Made by a program: the position numbers and the translations under genes
From: Streptomyces sp. NBC_00513
GTDB taxonomy: Bacteria; Actinomycetota; Actinomycetes; Streptomycetales; Streptomycetaceae
Assembly (NCBI RefSeq): GCF_041431415.1
Contig: NZ_CP107845.1
Location: 6,138,001 to 6,202,000 of the forward strand
Direction: 5' to 3'
DNA: 64,000 nt
The notes under the pieces: generated by a model
The model's input: the letters and a program-made list of their open reading frames with translations, nothing else
What the model was told of the DNA's origin: nothing
The model's database searches: none
In this document: positions 32,679-43,565 of the stretch, one piece after another
How positions within the stretch are numbered: position 1 is the first letter of the stretch
Layout: every line of letters begins with the position of its first letter

Positions 32679-33593
32679 GTGTCCACCGTCGCCGCACCCG
32701 CCCCCGTCGCCGCCCCCGGCAGAGCCTGGCTCGCCGATCTGCCGGTCCTGCTCGTCGCCGTCGTCTGGGGCGGCAGCTACCTCGCCGCCAAGGGGATCAC
32801 CACCACGCACACCGTGATCGCGGTGCTCGTGCTGCGCTTCGCGCTCGTCCTGCCCGTCCTCGTCGTCGTCGGACTGCGGCGGCTGCGCGCGCTGAACGCC
32901 GCCCAACTGCGCGGCGCCGGGCTGCTGGGCCTGGTACTCGGCGGGATCTTCCTGCTGGAGACCTACGGGGTCGTCCACACCTCCGCCACGAACGCCGGGC
33001 TGATCATCAGCCTGACCATGATCTTCACCCCGCTCGCCGAGGCCGCCGTACGGCGCGTGCGCCCCTCGACCGGATTCCTCGGCGCCGCCGCCGTGTCCGT
33101 CGCGGGCGTGGTGCTGCTCACCCAAGGGGCCGGCTTCACCGCCCCCGGCCTCGGCGACCTGCTCATCCTCGGCGCCGCCCTCGCCCGGACGCTGCACGTC
33201 CTGCTGATGGCCCGGATCAAGGCCGTCCAGGACGCCGACCCGCTCTCCCTCACCACGGTCCAACTCGGCGGCGCCGTCGCCGTGTTCGCCCTCCTCGCCC
33301 TGCTGCCCGGCAGCGGCGCGAACCCCTGGGAGACCGCCGTCGCATTCGATTCCCGCCAGTGGGCGGGGCTCGTCTTCCTGGCCGTCTTCTGCACCCTCTT
33401 CGCCTTCTTCGTCCAGATGTGGGCCGTACGCCGCACCTCGCCCTCCCGCGTCAGCCTGCTGCTGGGCACCGAACCCCTGTGGGCGGCCGCCGCCGGCATC
33501 GCGATAGCCGGTGAGCGGCTCGGCGCCGTCGGTCTCGTCGGGGTCGCGCTGGTGCTCGGCGGCACCGCCTGGGGTCGGCGCGCCGCAGCCTGA
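32679..33593 (+). CDS. EamA/DMT-family transporter
   Basis: This 304-residue membrane protein has ten hydrophobic segments in two five-helix halves, each with the EamA pattern (WGGSYLAAKGIT in the first helix; LLGTEPLWAAAAGIAIAGERLG near the end of the second half). Members export amino acids or metabolites; the substrate is not readable here. The GTG at 32679 has TTGGAGAA upstream; the in-frame ATG at 32619 lacks a ribosome-binding site. Confidence 0.87.
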   Translation: MSTVAAPAPVAAPGRAWLADLPVLLVAVVWGGSYLAAKGITTTHTVIAVLVLRFALVLPVLVVVGLRRLRALNAAQLRGAGLLGLVLGGIFLLETYGVVHTSATNAGLIISLTMIFTPLAEAAVRRVRPSTGFLGAAAVSVAGVVLLTQGAGFTAPGLGDLLILGAALARTLHVLLMARIKAVQDADPLSLTTVQLGGAVAVFALLALLPGSGANPWETAVAFDSRQWAGLVFLAVFCTLFAFFVQMWAVRRTSPSRVSLLLGTEPLWAAAAGIAIAGERLGAVGLVGVALVLGGTAWGRRAAA

Positions 33594-33647
33594 ACGAATG
33601 GCCGAAAGCCGCTCCTTCGAGGTCAACTACACGTCTAGGCTGACGAC

Positions 33648-34835
33648 ATGCCGGTTCTGGACCTCAGTACGATCGCCGAAGACTTCAACGAAAACCCGTA
33701 CCCCCACTACGCGCGGCTGCGGGAGATCGCCCCCGTTCACCGCGTCAAGGCGGTGGACGGGCAGGAAGTCTGGCTCGTCGTCGGTCACGACGAGGCGCGC
33801 CAAGCCCTGACCCACCCCGAGGTGTCCAAGAACTGGCTGACGTCCGGGCTCTACACCGACCGCGAGAAGACCGACGCCAGCGCCAACATGATGCGCGCCG
33901 ACCCGCCCCACCACACCCGGCTGCGCCGGCTGGTCTCGCGGTCCTTCGCCCCCGGCCGGATCGAGACCCTGCGGCCCCGCATCCAGCAGATCGTCGACGG
34001 GCTCCTCGACGACATGGCCGCCCTGCCCGAGCGTCGCGCCGACCTGATCGACGCCTTCGCCCGGCCGCTGCCCATGACGGTGATCTGCGAACTCCTCGGG
34101 ATACCGGAGGACGCCCGGGGCCCCTTCCACGAGTGGGTCACCGAGATCGTCTCGCCGACCGGGGTGGAGGCCGAGAACACGGCCCTGCGCGCGATGACCG
34201 CGTACCTGGCCGACCTGACCGACGCCAAGCTCGCCGAACCGGGCGACGACCTGCTCAGCGACTGGACCACCAGCCGCGGCGAGGACGGGGACCGACTCTC
34301 GCGGCAGGAACTGGTCGCCATGGCCTTCCTGATGATGATCGGCGGCCACGAGACCACCGTGCACCTGATCTCCAACGCGATGCGGGCCCTCTTCGCCCAC
34401 CCCGAGCAGCTCGCGGCCCTGCGCGCCGACCTCGACGGGCTCACCGACAGCGCCGTGGAGGAGGCCCTGCGCTACGACGGACCGGTGGAGACGGCCACCT
34501 TCCGTTTCGCCCGCGCGGACCTGGAGATCGGCGGCGCCCTGATCGAGGCCGGTTCTCCCGTCCTGGTCTCCCTCGCCGGAGCCGACCGGGACCCCGCCCG
34601 CTTCGCGCATCCCGACACCTTCGACATCCGCCGCCCGGGACGCGGCGGCGGCCACATCGCCTTCGGCCACGGCATCCACCACTGCGTCGGCGCCCCCCTG
34701 GGCCGACTGGAGGGCCGGATCGCGATCCGCTCGATCCTGGAGCGCTTCCCCGACCTGGAGGAGGAGCCGATCGAGCACGCGTGGGTGCCGGGCATCCTGG
34801 TCCGGGGCGTCCTCAGCCACCCGGTGCGCTGGTAG
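33648..34835 (+). CDS. Cytochrome P450 (CYP107-like)
   Basis: This 395-residue soluble monooxygenase has an I-helix oxygen-activation motif (IGGHETT near residue 229), an ExxR motif in EEALRYDG near 270, and the haem-binding loop FGHGIHHCVGAPLGRLE with Cys at about 347. Length and motifs fit CYP107-type enzymes of Streptomyces, which hydroxylate polyketides, drugs or other small substrates. No ferredoxin gene is adjacent. The ATG at 33648 is 6 bases after a TAGGCT -10 box with no ribosome-binding site, so translation is probably leaderless. Confidence 0.93.
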   Translation: MPVLDLSTIAEDFNENPYPHYARLREIAPVHRVKAVDGQEVWLVVGHDEARQALTHPEVSKNWLTSGLYTDREKTDASANMMRADPPHHTRLRRLVSRSFAPGRIETLRPRIQQIVDGLLDDMAALPERRADLIDAFARPLPMTVICELLGIPEDARGPFHEWVTEIVSPTGVEAENTALRAMTAYLADLTDAKLAEPGDDLLSDWTTSRGEDGDRLSRQELVAMAFLMMIGGHETTVHLISNAMRALFAHPEQLAALRADLDGLTDSAVEEALRYDGPVETATFRFARADLEIGGALIEAGSPVLVSLAGADRDPARFAHPDTFDIRRPGRGGGHIAFGHGIHHCVGAPLGRLEGRIAIRSILERFPDLEEEPIEHAWVPGILVRGVLSHPVRW

Positions 34836-34864
34836 CCGGCCGGGCGCCCGCGATGCCCCGCGGC

Positions 34865-35869
34865 TCACAGGTCCGGCAGCTCCTCCAACCGCACCCGGCG
34901 CCGCTCCCGCCGGGACAGCTCGCAGGCCTCCGCGATCCGGAGCGCGGCGAGCGCCTCGCGGCCGTCGCACGGATTGGGGCCCTCGCCGCGCACCAGCCGT
35001 ACGAAGGCCGCCAGCTCCGCCTCGTACGCGGGGGCGAACCGTTCCAGGAAGCCCGTCCACGGCTTGCTCGCCGCCGGCGGGCCGTGCGGCTCCGTCGAGG
35101 CGATCGGCGTACGGTCGTCCAGGCCCGTGGAGACCTGGTCCCGCTCCCCGGCGAGTTCCATCCGCACGTCGTACCCGGCGCCGTTGCAGCGGGTGCCGGT
35201 ACTGCTGACCAGCGTCCCGTCGTCCAGGGTGAGGACGGCCACCGCCGTGTCGACGTCACCGGTCTCCCGGAACACGGACGGACCCGCGTCCGACCCGGCC
35301 GCGTACACCTCGGTCACCTCGTGCCCGGTGACCCAGCGGACCATGTCGAAGTCGTGCACCAGGCAGTCCCGGTACAGCCCGCCGGAGCCGGCCAGATAGG
35401 CCGCGGTCGGCGGCGACGGATCGGCCGTCGTCGTCCGTACGGTGTGCAGCCGCCCCAGCGCACCCGAACGGACCAGCTCCCGCGCCGCGGCGTACCCCTC
35501 GTCGAAGCGGCGCATGAACCCCAGCTGGAGCACCCCGCCCAGCGCCGTGACCTCGCGCAGCACGCCCAGGGTGCGGGTCAGGTCCGGTGCCACCGGCTTC
35601 TCGCAGAACACCGGCAGCCCGCCGCGCACGGCGCGGACGATCAGCTCGGCGTGTCCGTCGGTGGAGCAGCACACGACGACCGCGTCCACGCCCCACGTGA
35701 AGACCTGCTCCACGGAGGGCGCGGCCGTCGCCCCCAACCGGTCCGCGAGCCGCGCGGCCCGCGCGGGGTCGACGTCGGCGAGCAGCAGCGAGCCGGCGTC
35801 CGGGTGGCGGGCCAGGGCGGCCGCGTGGAACGAGCCGATCCGGCCGGTTCCGATGAGCCCGATGCGCAT
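34865..35869 (-). CDS. Gfo/Idh/MocA-family dehydrogenase (inositol dehydrogenase-like)
   Basis: This 334-residue NAD(P) oxidoreductase has the Rossmann motif IGLIGTGRIGSFHA at its N-terminus, the EKP catalytic motif (FCEKPVAPD, Lys near residue 98) and the second-domain DFDMVRWVTG segment with its conserved Asp and nearby HD pair. It is nearest to myo-inositol 2-dehydrogenases, but sugar specificity varies widely. It is divergent from a sugar ABC importer, which suggests it oxidises the imported sugar or polyol. It has a textbook leaderless promoter on the minus strand: TTGACA (35899-35904), 17 bp, CACGTT, 6 bp, ATG. Confidence 0.88.
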   Translation of the reverse strand: MRIGLIGTGRIGSFHAAALARHPDAGSLLLADVDPARAARLADRLGATAAPSVEQVFTWGVDAVVVCCSTDGHAELIVRAVRGGLPVFCEKPVAPDLTRTLGVLREVTALGGVLQLGFMRRFDEGYAAARELVRSGALGRLHTVRTTTADPSPPTAAYLAGSGGLYRDCLVHDFDMVRWVTGHEVTEVYAAGSDAGPSVFRETGDVDTAVAVLTLDDGTLVSSTGTRCNGAGYDVRMELAGERDQVSTGLDDRTPIASTEPHGPPAASKPWTGFLERFAPAYEAELAAFVRLVRGEGPNPCDGREALAALRIAEACELSRRERRRVRLEELPDL

Positions 35870-35977
35870 GCACTCAACGTGACCCCGTATGGGGGACCTG
35901 TCAATCCGCCCGACGCCGCCCCGATGGGCTCCCGTGGTCCACTGTGGCGGATACTGGGCGGCTGGAACCGGAATGGA

Positions 35978-36006
35978 CCGCTTTGACATCGATCCGCTTC
36001 GACATC
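35978..36006 (+). promoter_or_regulatory. Direct repeat in front of the sugar importer operon
   Basis: CCGCTTTGACATC and CCGCTTCGACATC, 16 bp apart. The first copy contains a TTGACA-like -35. Candidate binding site for a sugar-responsive regulator, lying between the divergent dehydrogenase and importer genes. Confidence 0.45.
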
Positions 36007-36040
36007 CGAGAAGTGCAGGACAAGGGAAGGGCGCGGCGAC

Positions 36041-37060
36041 GTGGCTAGGGTTCGGACAGGGGTGCGCGTCGTGGGCGTCGTGCTCGCGGCGGTACTGGGC
36101 GCCTCCCTCGCGGGGTGCAGCAGTACCGGCGGCAAACGAGCCGAGGAGCGGGCGAAGGCCGCCGAGGCCGGCCGGCCCGCCGTGTCCACCCCGCGCTGGA
36201 CCTTCGCGATGGTCACCCACGCCGGAGACGGCGACACCTTCTGGGACATCGTGCAGAAGGGTGCCAAGGAAGCCGCGGCGAAGGACAACATCAAGTTCGT
36301 CTACGCCCACGACGACCAGGCACAACAGCAGGCCCAGTTCGTGCAGAACGCCATCGACCAGAAGGTCGACGGGATCATCGTGAGCCTGGCCAAGCCCGAC
36401 GCCCTCAAGGACGTCGTCGCCAAGGCCGTCAAGGCCGGCATCCCGGTGGTCACGGTCAACTCCGGATCCGCCCAGTCCGCCGAGTACGGGGCCCTGACCC
36501 ACATCGGCCAGGACGAGGAGATCGCCGGCGAGGCGGTCGGCACCGAGCTCGCCAAGCGCGGCAAGAAGAAGGCCGTCTGCGTCCTGCACGAACAGGGCAA
36601 CGTCGGCCACGAGCAGCGCTGCGCCGGGGCGAAGAAGACCTTCGGCGAGTCCGGCGGGGTCATGGAGAACCTCTACGTCGAGGGCACCAACATGCCCTCC
36701 GTCCAGTCGTCCCTCCAGGCGAAGCTCCAAGCGGACCCCTCCGTCGACGCGATCGTCACCCTCGGCGCGCCCTTCGCCGCCACCGCCGTCAAGGCCAAGG
36801 ACGCGGCGGGCAGCAAGGCCGAGGTGGACACCTTCGACCTCAATGAGTCAGTGGCCAGGGACCTCAAATCGGGCGCCCTCGGCTTCGCCGTCGACCAGCA
36901 GCCCTACCTCCAGGGGTACGAGGCCGTCGACCTGCTCTGGCTCAACCTCTACAACGCGAACGTCCTCGGCGGCGGCCGCCCGGTCCTCACCGGACCGGCG
37001 ATCGTCACCGGCGCCCAGGCCGCCGAGCTGGAGAAGTACATCAAGCGGGGCAGCCGATGA
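36041..37060 (+). CDS. Sugar ABC transporter substrate-binding lipoprotein (ribose/RbsB type)
   Basis: This 339-residue protein has a lipoprotein signal: basic start, hydrophobic [12 protein letters not shown], lipobox SLAGC with Cys near residue 27. The mature part is a type I periplasmic-binding (RbsB/Xyl) fold with [49 protein letters not shown] and [16 protein letters not shown] segments. It binds a monosaccharide or polyol and delivers it to the permease. The GTG has GGGAAGG nine bases upstream. The stop overlaps the permease ATG. Confidence 0.92.
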   Translation: MARVRTGVRVVGVVLAAVLGASLAGCSSTGGKRAEERAKAAEAGRPAVSTPRWTFAMVTHAGDGDTFWDIVQKGAKEAAAKDNIKFVYAHDDQAQQQAQFVQNAIDQKVDGIIVSLAKPDALKDVVAKAVKAGIPVVTVNSGSAQSAEYGALTHIGQDEEIAGEAVGTELAKRGKKKAVCVLHEQGNVGHEQRCAGAKKTFGESGGVMENLYVEGTNMPSVQSSLQAKLQADPSVDAIVTLGAPFAATAVKAKDAAGSKAEVDTFDLNESVARDLKSGALGFAVDQQPYLQGYEAVDLLWLNLYNANVLGGGRPVLTGPAIVTGAQAAELEKYIKRGSR

Positions 37061-38093
37061 GCGCGACCGCCGGTGCGACGGTCGACGAACGGCTGGCCCC
37101 CACCTCGCTCGCGCGCCGTCTGCTGGCCCGCCCCGAGCTGGGCGCGGTCGTCGGCGCGGTCGCCGTCTTCGTGTTCTTCTCCTTCGCCGCGGACAGCTTC
37201 CTGCGGGCCTCCAGCCTGAGCACCGTGCTGTACTCGGCCTCCACCATCGGGATCATGGCGGTGCCGGTGGCCCTGCTGATGATCGGCGGCGAGTTCGACC
37301 TGTCGGCCGGCGTGATGGTCACCACCTCGGCGCTGGTCAGCTCGATGTTCAGCTACCAGATGACCGCGAACGTGTGGGTCGGTGTCCTGGTGTCCCTGGT
37401 GGTCACCCTGGCCATCGGCTTCTTCAACGGGTTCATGCTGACCCGCACCAAGCTGCCGAGCTTCATCATCACGCTCGGCACCTTCCTGATGCTGACCGGC
37501 CTGAACCTCGGCTTCACCAAGCTCATCAGCGGATCCGTCTCCACCAAGAGCATCGCCGACATGGAGGGCTTCTCCTCCGCGCGGGCCCTGTTCGCCTCCG
37601 AGTGGAACATCGGCTCGGTCACCCTCAAGGTCACCATCCTGTGGTGGTTCGCCCTGGTCGCCGTCGCGACCTGGATCCTGCTGCGCACCCGCGCCGGGAA
37701 CTGGATCTTCGCGGTGGGCGGCGGCGCCGACGCGGCCCGCGCGACCGGCGTACCCGTCGTGAAGACCCGCATCGGGCTCTACATGGGCGTCGCGCTCTGC
37801 GCCTGGATCTCCGGGCAGCACATCCTCTTCTCGTTCGACGTGGTGCAGTCCGGCGAGGGCGTCGGCAACGAGTTCCTCTACATCATCGCGGCCGTCATCG
37901 GAGGCTGTCTGATGACGGGCGGCTACGGCTCGGCCATCGGCTCGGCGGTCGGTGCCTTCATCTTCGGCATGACCAGCAACGGCATCGTGTACGCCCAGTG
38001 GAACCCGGACTGGTTCAAGTTCTTCCTCGGCGCGATGCTGCTGCTCGCCACGCTGCTCAACGCATGGGTCCGCAAGCGGGCGGAGGCGAAGTG

Positions 38094-38094
<1 letters not shown>
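37057..38094 (+). CDS. Sugar ABC transporter permease (RbsC/FrcC type)
   Basis: This 345-residue permease has about nine or ten membrane segments. The family pattern [14 protein letters not shown] and [19 protein letters not shown], and the coupling-loop area [14 protein letters not shown] are those of RbsC-like proteins. It overlaps both neighbours (ATGA upstream; one shared base downstream). Confidence 0.93.
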
Positions 38095-38986
<892 letters not shown>

Positions 38987-38990
<4 letters not shown>

Positions 38991-40153
38991 GCACGTACCG
39001 GGACTTCTCGCTCGCCCACCGGGGGTCGGCGCGGGGCACCGTCCTGCGGACCGTCGGGACCCGTGAGCGCCGGTCGCTGCTGACCGCCCCGCGGGTCCCC
39101 ACCGTCGGCATCGACATCGGCGGCACCAAGGTCATGGCCGGGGTGGTGGACGCGGACGGGGTCATCCTGGAGAAGATCCGGGCCGAGACCCCCGACAAGT
39201 CCAAGAGTCCCAAGGTCGTCGAGGACACCATCGTCGAGCTGGTCCTGGACCTCTCCGACCGCCACGACGTGCACGCGGTGGGCATCGGCGCGGCCGGCTG
39301 GGTGGACGCCGACCGCTCCCGCGTCCTGTTCGCCCCGCACCTCGCCTGGCGCGACGAGCCGCTGCGCGACGCCCTCCAGTCCCGGCTCGCCGTCCCGGTC
39401 ATGGTCGACAACGATGCCAACACCGCGGCCTGGGCCGAGTGGCGCTTCGGCGCCGGACGCGGCGAGGACCACCTCGTCATGATCACGCTGGGCACCGGCA
39501 TCGGCGGCGCCATCCTCGAAGGCGGCCAGGTCAAGCGCGGCCGCTACGGGGTGGCCGGCGAGTTCGGGCACATGCAGGTCGTCCCCGGCGGCCACCGCTG
39601 CCCCTGCGGCAACCGCGGCTGCTGGGAGCAGTACAGCTCCGGCAACGCCCTGGTCCGCGAGGCGCGCGAGCTGGCCGCGGCCGACTCCCCGGTCGCCTAC
39701 AACATCATCGCCAAGGTCGGCGGCAACGTCCACGAGATCACCGGCCCGCTCATCACCGAGCTGGCCCGCGAGGGCGATGCCATGTGCATCGAGCTCCTCC
39801 AGGACATCGGCCAGTGGCTGGGCGTCGGCATCGCCAACCTCGCCGCCGCCCTCGACCCCTCCTGCTTCGTCATCGGCGGCGGCGTCAGCGCCGCCGACGA
39901 CCTGCTCATCGGACCCGCCCGGGACGCGTTCCGGCGCCACCTCACCGGCCGCGGCTACCGCCCCGAGGCCCGGATCGCGAAGGCCCAGCTCGGCCCGGAG
40001 GCCGGCATGGTCGGCGCCGCCGACCTCTCCCGACTCGTCGCCCGGCGCTTCCGCCGGGCCACCCGCCGCCGGGTGGAGCGGTACGAGCGCTACGCGCAAC
40101 TGGGCCGCCGTGACCTCGGCGGCGCCAAGGACCGGGAGCAGGAACAGCAGTGA
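38987..40153 (+). CDS. ROK-family sugar kinase (glucokinase-like)
   Basis: This 388-residue kinase has the phosphate motif VGIDIGGTK near residue 40, the catalytic Asp in [16 protein letters not shown], the ITLGTGIGG motif, and the ROK zinc centre [15 protein letters not shown]. It is about 70 residues longer than typical Streptomyces glucokinase: an N-terminal extension of about 38 residues and a strongly basic C-terminal tail ([20 protein letters not shown]). It is coupled to the importer, so it probably phosphorylates the imported sugar. It lacks an HTH, so it is not a ROK repressor. Confidence 0.9.
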
Positions 40154-40740
40154 CCCCGCCCACCCTGCCCCACCAGGCTCCCGCTCCCGACGCGGAAGGC
40201 AGACCGCGGCCCCCGGCCGAGGACCGCCGACACGTGGTCCGGCGCCGCTGGATCACCGCGATCATCATCGTGCTGCTGATCGGGGTCCCCGCGGGCTACC
40301 TCGCGGTGTCCGCCCAGCAGAGCCGCCAGAGCGGCCGCGACAAGGCCGCCAAGGTCGGTGCGGTCCACGTGCGCCCGGCCTGGCCCTCCAAGGTCCAGCG
40401 CAGCATCTACGAGGTGCCGATCCCCGATCAGGCCTCGGCCGTCGGCTACCTGGAGACCAACAACTGGCACACCAGCCGGCTCTACACCGAGTTCGCCCTC
40501 ACCCCCGCGCAGTTGGACACCTTCCTGGCCGACGCGGGCACCCGTCGGGAGGCGTTGACCCGGGGGGTGTCGATCTCCGATCACGACGCCCGGATCGCCG
40601 GCTGGAACTGGAAACCGGACCATTCGTGGTTCGGCACCACCCTGGACGCCAAGGAACCCCGCCCCACCAGGGACATCACCGTCGACCTGAGCGACCCCGC
40701 GGTCCCCAGGGTGTACGTGGTCTCCACCGCCATCCCGTAG
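40150..40740 (+). CDS. Membrane-anchored protein of unknown function
   Basis: This 196-residue protein has a Pro-rich N-terminus, one membrane segment (about 34-52, WITAIIIVLLIGVPAGYLAV) and an extracytoplasmic domain of about 140 residues. It contains no motif I recognise. The start GTG overlaps the kinase stop, so it belongs to the sugar operon, but a transport role is not evident. The Trp-rich part (GWNWKPDHSWFG) and the repeated acidic/Thr strands suggest a small beta domain. Confidence 0.75.
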   Translation: MTPPTLPHQAPAPDAEGRPRPPAEDRRHVVRRRWITAIIIVLLIGVPAGYLAVSAQQSRQSGRDKAAKVGAVHVRPAWPSKVQRSIYEVPIPDQASAVGYLETNNWHTSRLYTEFALTPAQLDTFLADAGTRREALTRGVSISDHDARIAGWNWKPDHSWFGTTLDAKEPRPTRDITVDLSDPAVPRVYVVSTAIP

Positions 40741-40769
40741 CCGGGTCCGCGCGCCGCTAGCCTGGGATC

Positions 40770-41402
40770 ATGAAGCTCACCAAGCGGCTCCACTCCTGCG
40801 TCCAGTTGGAGAAGGACGGGCGCGTGCTCGTCATCGACCCGGGCGCCTTCAGCGAACCCGACGCCGGTCTGGGGGCCGACGTCCTGCTGGTCACGCACGA
40901 GCACCCCGACCACTTCGAGGAGGGCCGGCTGCGCGCCGCCCTCGAAGCGAACCCCGCCGCCGAGCTGTGGACCCTGCGCAGCGTCGCCGAGAAGCTGGCC
41001 CCGGCCCATCCCGGCCGGGTGCACACGGTGGGGCACGGGGACGCCTTCACCGCGGGCGGTTTCGAGGTGCGGGCCTACGGCGAGCTGCACGCCGTGATCC
41101 ACCCGGACATCCCCCGGGTCACCAACGTCGGGTTCCTGGTCGACGGTTCGCTCTTCCACCCCGGCGACGCGCTGACCGTGCCCGAGGCCCCCGTGGACAC
41201 CCTGATGCTCCCGGTGCACGCGCCCTGGAACAAGGTCTCCGAGGTGATCGACTACCTCCGCGAGGTCAAGCCCCGGCGCGCCATCGACATCCACGACGCC
41301 TACCTCGCCGACCTGGCCCGGCCGATCTACGACCTGGCCCTGGACAACCTGGGCGGCACCGACCACGGCAGGCTCACCGCCGGGGAGGCCACGGACCTGT
41401 GA
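40770..41402 (+). CDS. Metallo-beta-lactamase-fold hydrolase (UlaG-like)
   Basis: This 210-residue protein shows the metal-binding THEHPDHF motif near residue 43, a further His in GELHAVIH near 108, an Asp in FHPGDALT near 128, and a late His in DIHDAY. It is compact and resembles UlaG-like/L-ascorbate-6-P lactonase-type MBL proteins; the substrate is not known. The ATG follows a TAGCCT -10 box by 6 bases with no ribosome-binding site, so it is probably leaderless. Confidence 0.87.
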   Translation: MKLTKRLHSCVQLEKDGRVLVIDPGAFSEPDAGLGADVLLVTHEHPDHFEEGRLRAALEANPAAELWTLRSVAEKLAPAHPGRVHTVGHGDAFTAGGFEVRAYGELHAVIHPDIPRVTNVGFLVDGSLFHPGDALTVPEAPVDTLMLPVHAPWNKVSEVIDYLREVKPRRAIDIHDAYLADLARPIYDLALDNLGGTDHGRLTAGEATDL

Positions 41403-41432
41403 CCGTCGGTGCCGGGCGGTAGGTTGGGTGGC

Positions 41433-42212
41433 ATGCGTATCGCCACGTACAACGTCAATTCGATCACCGCCCGGCTGCCGCGCCTGCTGGCCTGGTTGGA
41501 GTCCTCCGGCACGGACGTCCTGTGTGTCCAGGAGACCAAGTGCTCCGCCGAGCAGTTCCCGCACGCGGAGCTCCGCGAGGCGGGTTACGAGGCCGCGGTC
41601 AACGCCACCGGCCGGTGGAACGGCGTGGCCCTGCTCTCCAAGGTGGGTCTCGACGACGTGGTGACGGGCCTGCCCGGCGGGCCCGACTACGAGGGCGTCC
41701 AGGAGCCCCGCGCCATCTCCGCCACCTGCGGCGGGGTGCGCGTCTGGTCGGTCTACGTGCCGAACGGCCGCGAGGTCGAGCACGACCACTACGGCTACAA
41801 GCTGGACTGGTTCCGCGCCCTGGCCGCCGCCGTCGCCGAAGACGCGGCCGGCCCCCGTCCGTTCGCGGTGCTCGGCGACTTCAACGTGGCGCCGACCGAC
41901 GAGGACGTGTACGACCCGGCGGTCTTCGCGGGGCTCACGCACGTCACCCCCGCCGAGCGCGCCGCCCTGGAGGCGCTGCGCGAGGCCGGTCTCTCGGACG
42001 TCTTCCCGCGCGCGCTCAAGTACGACCGTCCGTACACGTTCTGGGACTACCGGATGCTCGCCTTCCCCAAGAACAGGGGCATGCGCATCGACCTGGCCTA
42101 CGGGAACGCCCCCTTCGTCAAGGCCGTCACCGACGCCTACGTGGACCGCGAAGAGCGCAAGGGCAAGGGCGCGTCCGACCACGCCCCGGTCGTGGTGGAC
42201 CTGGACCTCTGA
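41433..42212 (+). CDS. xth: Exodeoxyribonuclease III
   Basis: This 259-residue DNA-repair nuclease cleaves at abasic sites and removes damaged 3' ends. Motifs are YNVNSITARLP (Asn), LCVQETK (metal Glu near residue 34), the Tyr in SVYVPNG, GDFNVAPTDEDVYD (Asp/Asn near 150), MRIDLAYGN and the final SDHAPVVVDL (His). Length is standard. The ATG is 7 bases after a TAGGTT -10 box, so the transcript is probably leaderless. Confidence 0.95.
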   Translation: MRIATYNVNSITARLPRLLAWLESSGTDVLCVQETKCSAEQFPHAELREAGYEAAVNATGRWNGVALLSKVGLDDVVTGLPGGPDYEGVQEPRAISATCGGVRVWSVYVPNGREVEHDHYGYKLDWFRALAAAVAEDAAGPRPFAVLGDFNVAPTDEDVYDPAVFAGLTHVTPAERAALEALREAGLSDVFPRALKYDRPYTFWDYRMLAFPKNRGMRIDLAYGNAPFVKAVTDAYVDREERKGKGASDHAPVVVDLDL

Positions 42213-42263
42213 TCCCTGCGCGCCCTGTGGCCGGCGGCGGATCCGGGTGCCAGGCTGGTTCGC

Positions 42264-42704
42264 ATGAACATCCCCTTCCTGGACAACTGGCTGAACCGGA
42301 ACGAGAAGGAACGGGGGGCGGGACTCGCCGCCGCCCTCGTGGATGATCCCGAGGGCGTCGCCGAGTTGTTCTCGGAGTGCGAGATGCTGCGCGCCCAGGC
42401 CCGCTCGGCAGGGCTCGAACTCGACGGGAGCCCGGCTTCGTTGGAGGCGCTCGACCAGCTGATGCCCCGCTGGCGACGGGACCCCGAGGCCGTGCCGTGG
42501 CTGGGCAACGACGCCGGCTTCTACCTCGGGACCGTGATCATCCGCACCATCCCGGGCACCGTCTGGCAGGTGTGGCCGAACGGGCAGCCGGTGATCCGGC
42601 TGGCCTCGGGCCGGGAGCTGAACGTGGTCGAGTCCGGGGTGTCGTGGGCGATGACCGGATCCCCGGAGTTGTCCCAGGCGTACGCCGAGGCCTCGGAGGG
42701 CTGA
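42264..42704 (+). CDS. Small actinobacterial protein of unknown function (DUF6278-like)
   Basis: This 146-residue protein starts MNIPFLDNWLNRNEKER and is acidic and soluble, with a helical first half and a beta-rich second half (WLGNDAGFYLGTVII, VWQVWPNGQPVIRLASGRELNV). It resembles conserved Streptomyces proteins I believe are grouped as DUF6278; that family name is from memory. The ATG is 7 bases after a CAGGCT box and may be leaderless. No operon partner. Confidence 0.7.
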   Translation: MNIPFLDNWLNRNEKERGAGLAAALVDDPEGVAELFSECEMLRAQARSAGLELDGSPASLEALDQLMPRWRRDPEAVPWLGNDAGFYLGTVIIRTIPGTVWQVWPNGQPVIRLASGRELNVVESGVSWAMTGSPELSQAYAEASEG

Positions 42705-42811
42705 TCTCCGGCGCCTTTATGCGGCATTTAGGCGTGTCGAGGCGAAGTGCCTTTCCACGGCTGGATAGTTTGCGCTGACCTCGACACACCGACAAGTGGG
42801 CAGGGCAGCGT

Positions 42812-43555
42812 ATGGCCGTCGATCCGTTGATCGAGCTGCGGGACGTCAACAAGCACTTCGGGCAGTTGCACGTGCTCCAAGACATCAACCTCACCGTCGG
42901 CCGCGGGGAGGTGGTGGTGATCATCGGCCCCTCCGGTTCCGGCAAATCGACCCTGTGTCGGGCCATCAACCGGCTGGAGACCATCGAGTCGGGAGCGATC
43001 ACGCTCGACGGGAAGCCGCTGCCGGCCGAGGGCAAGGAGCTGGCGGGACTGCGCGCCGAGGTGGGCATGGTCTTCCAGTCCTTCAACCTCTTCGCGCACA
43101 AGACCGTCCTCGCCAACGTCTCGCTCGCGCAGGTCAAGGTCAGGAAGCGCAAGAAGGACGAGGCCGACAAGCGCTCCCGCGAGCTGCTGGACCGGGTGGG
43201 CCTCGCCGACCAGGCCGAGAAGTACCCCGCCCAGCTCTCCGGCGGCCAACAACAGCGCGTGGCCATCGCCCGTGCCCTCGCCATGAGCCCCAAGGCCCTG
43301 CTCTTCGACGAGCCCACGTCGGCGCTCGACCCGGAGATGATCAACGAGGTGCTGGAGGTCATGCAGCAGCTGGCCGCGGAGGGCATGACCATGGTCGTGG
43401 TCACCCATGAGATGGGCTTCGCCCGCTCCGCCGCCAACCGCGTGGTGTTCATGGCCGACGGAAAGATCATCGAGGACCGCACCCCGGAGGACTTCTTCAC
43501 CGCTCCCGAGAGCGACCGGGCCCGGGACTTCCTCTCCAAGATCCTCAAGCACTGA
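42812..43555 (+). CDS. Polar amino-acid ABC transporter ATPase (GluA/GlnQ type)
   Basis: This 247-residue ATPase has Walker [10 protein letters not shown] near residues 38-46, Q-loop [16 protein letters not shown], signature LSGGQQQR, Walker [15 protein letters not shown] and H-loop VVTHEMGFA. These are all typical of glutamate/glutamine importers. It is the first gene of a four-gene operon (ATPase, binding protein, two permeases), the order of the gluABCD locus of corynebacteria and streptomycetes. Confidence 0.95.
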   Translation: MAVDPLIELRDVNKHFGQLHVLQDINLTVGRGEVVVIIGPSGSGKSTLCRAINRLETIESGAITLDGKPLPAEGKELAGLRAEVGMVFQSFNLFAHKTVLANVSLAQVKVRKRKKDEADKRSRELLDRVGLADQAEKYPAQLSGGQQQRVAIARALAMSPKALLFDEPTSALDPEMINEVLEVMQQLAAEGMTMVVVTHEMGFARSAANRVVFMADGKIIEDRTPEDFFTAPESDRARDFLSKILKH

Positions 43556-43565
43556 GGGGCCGGCC

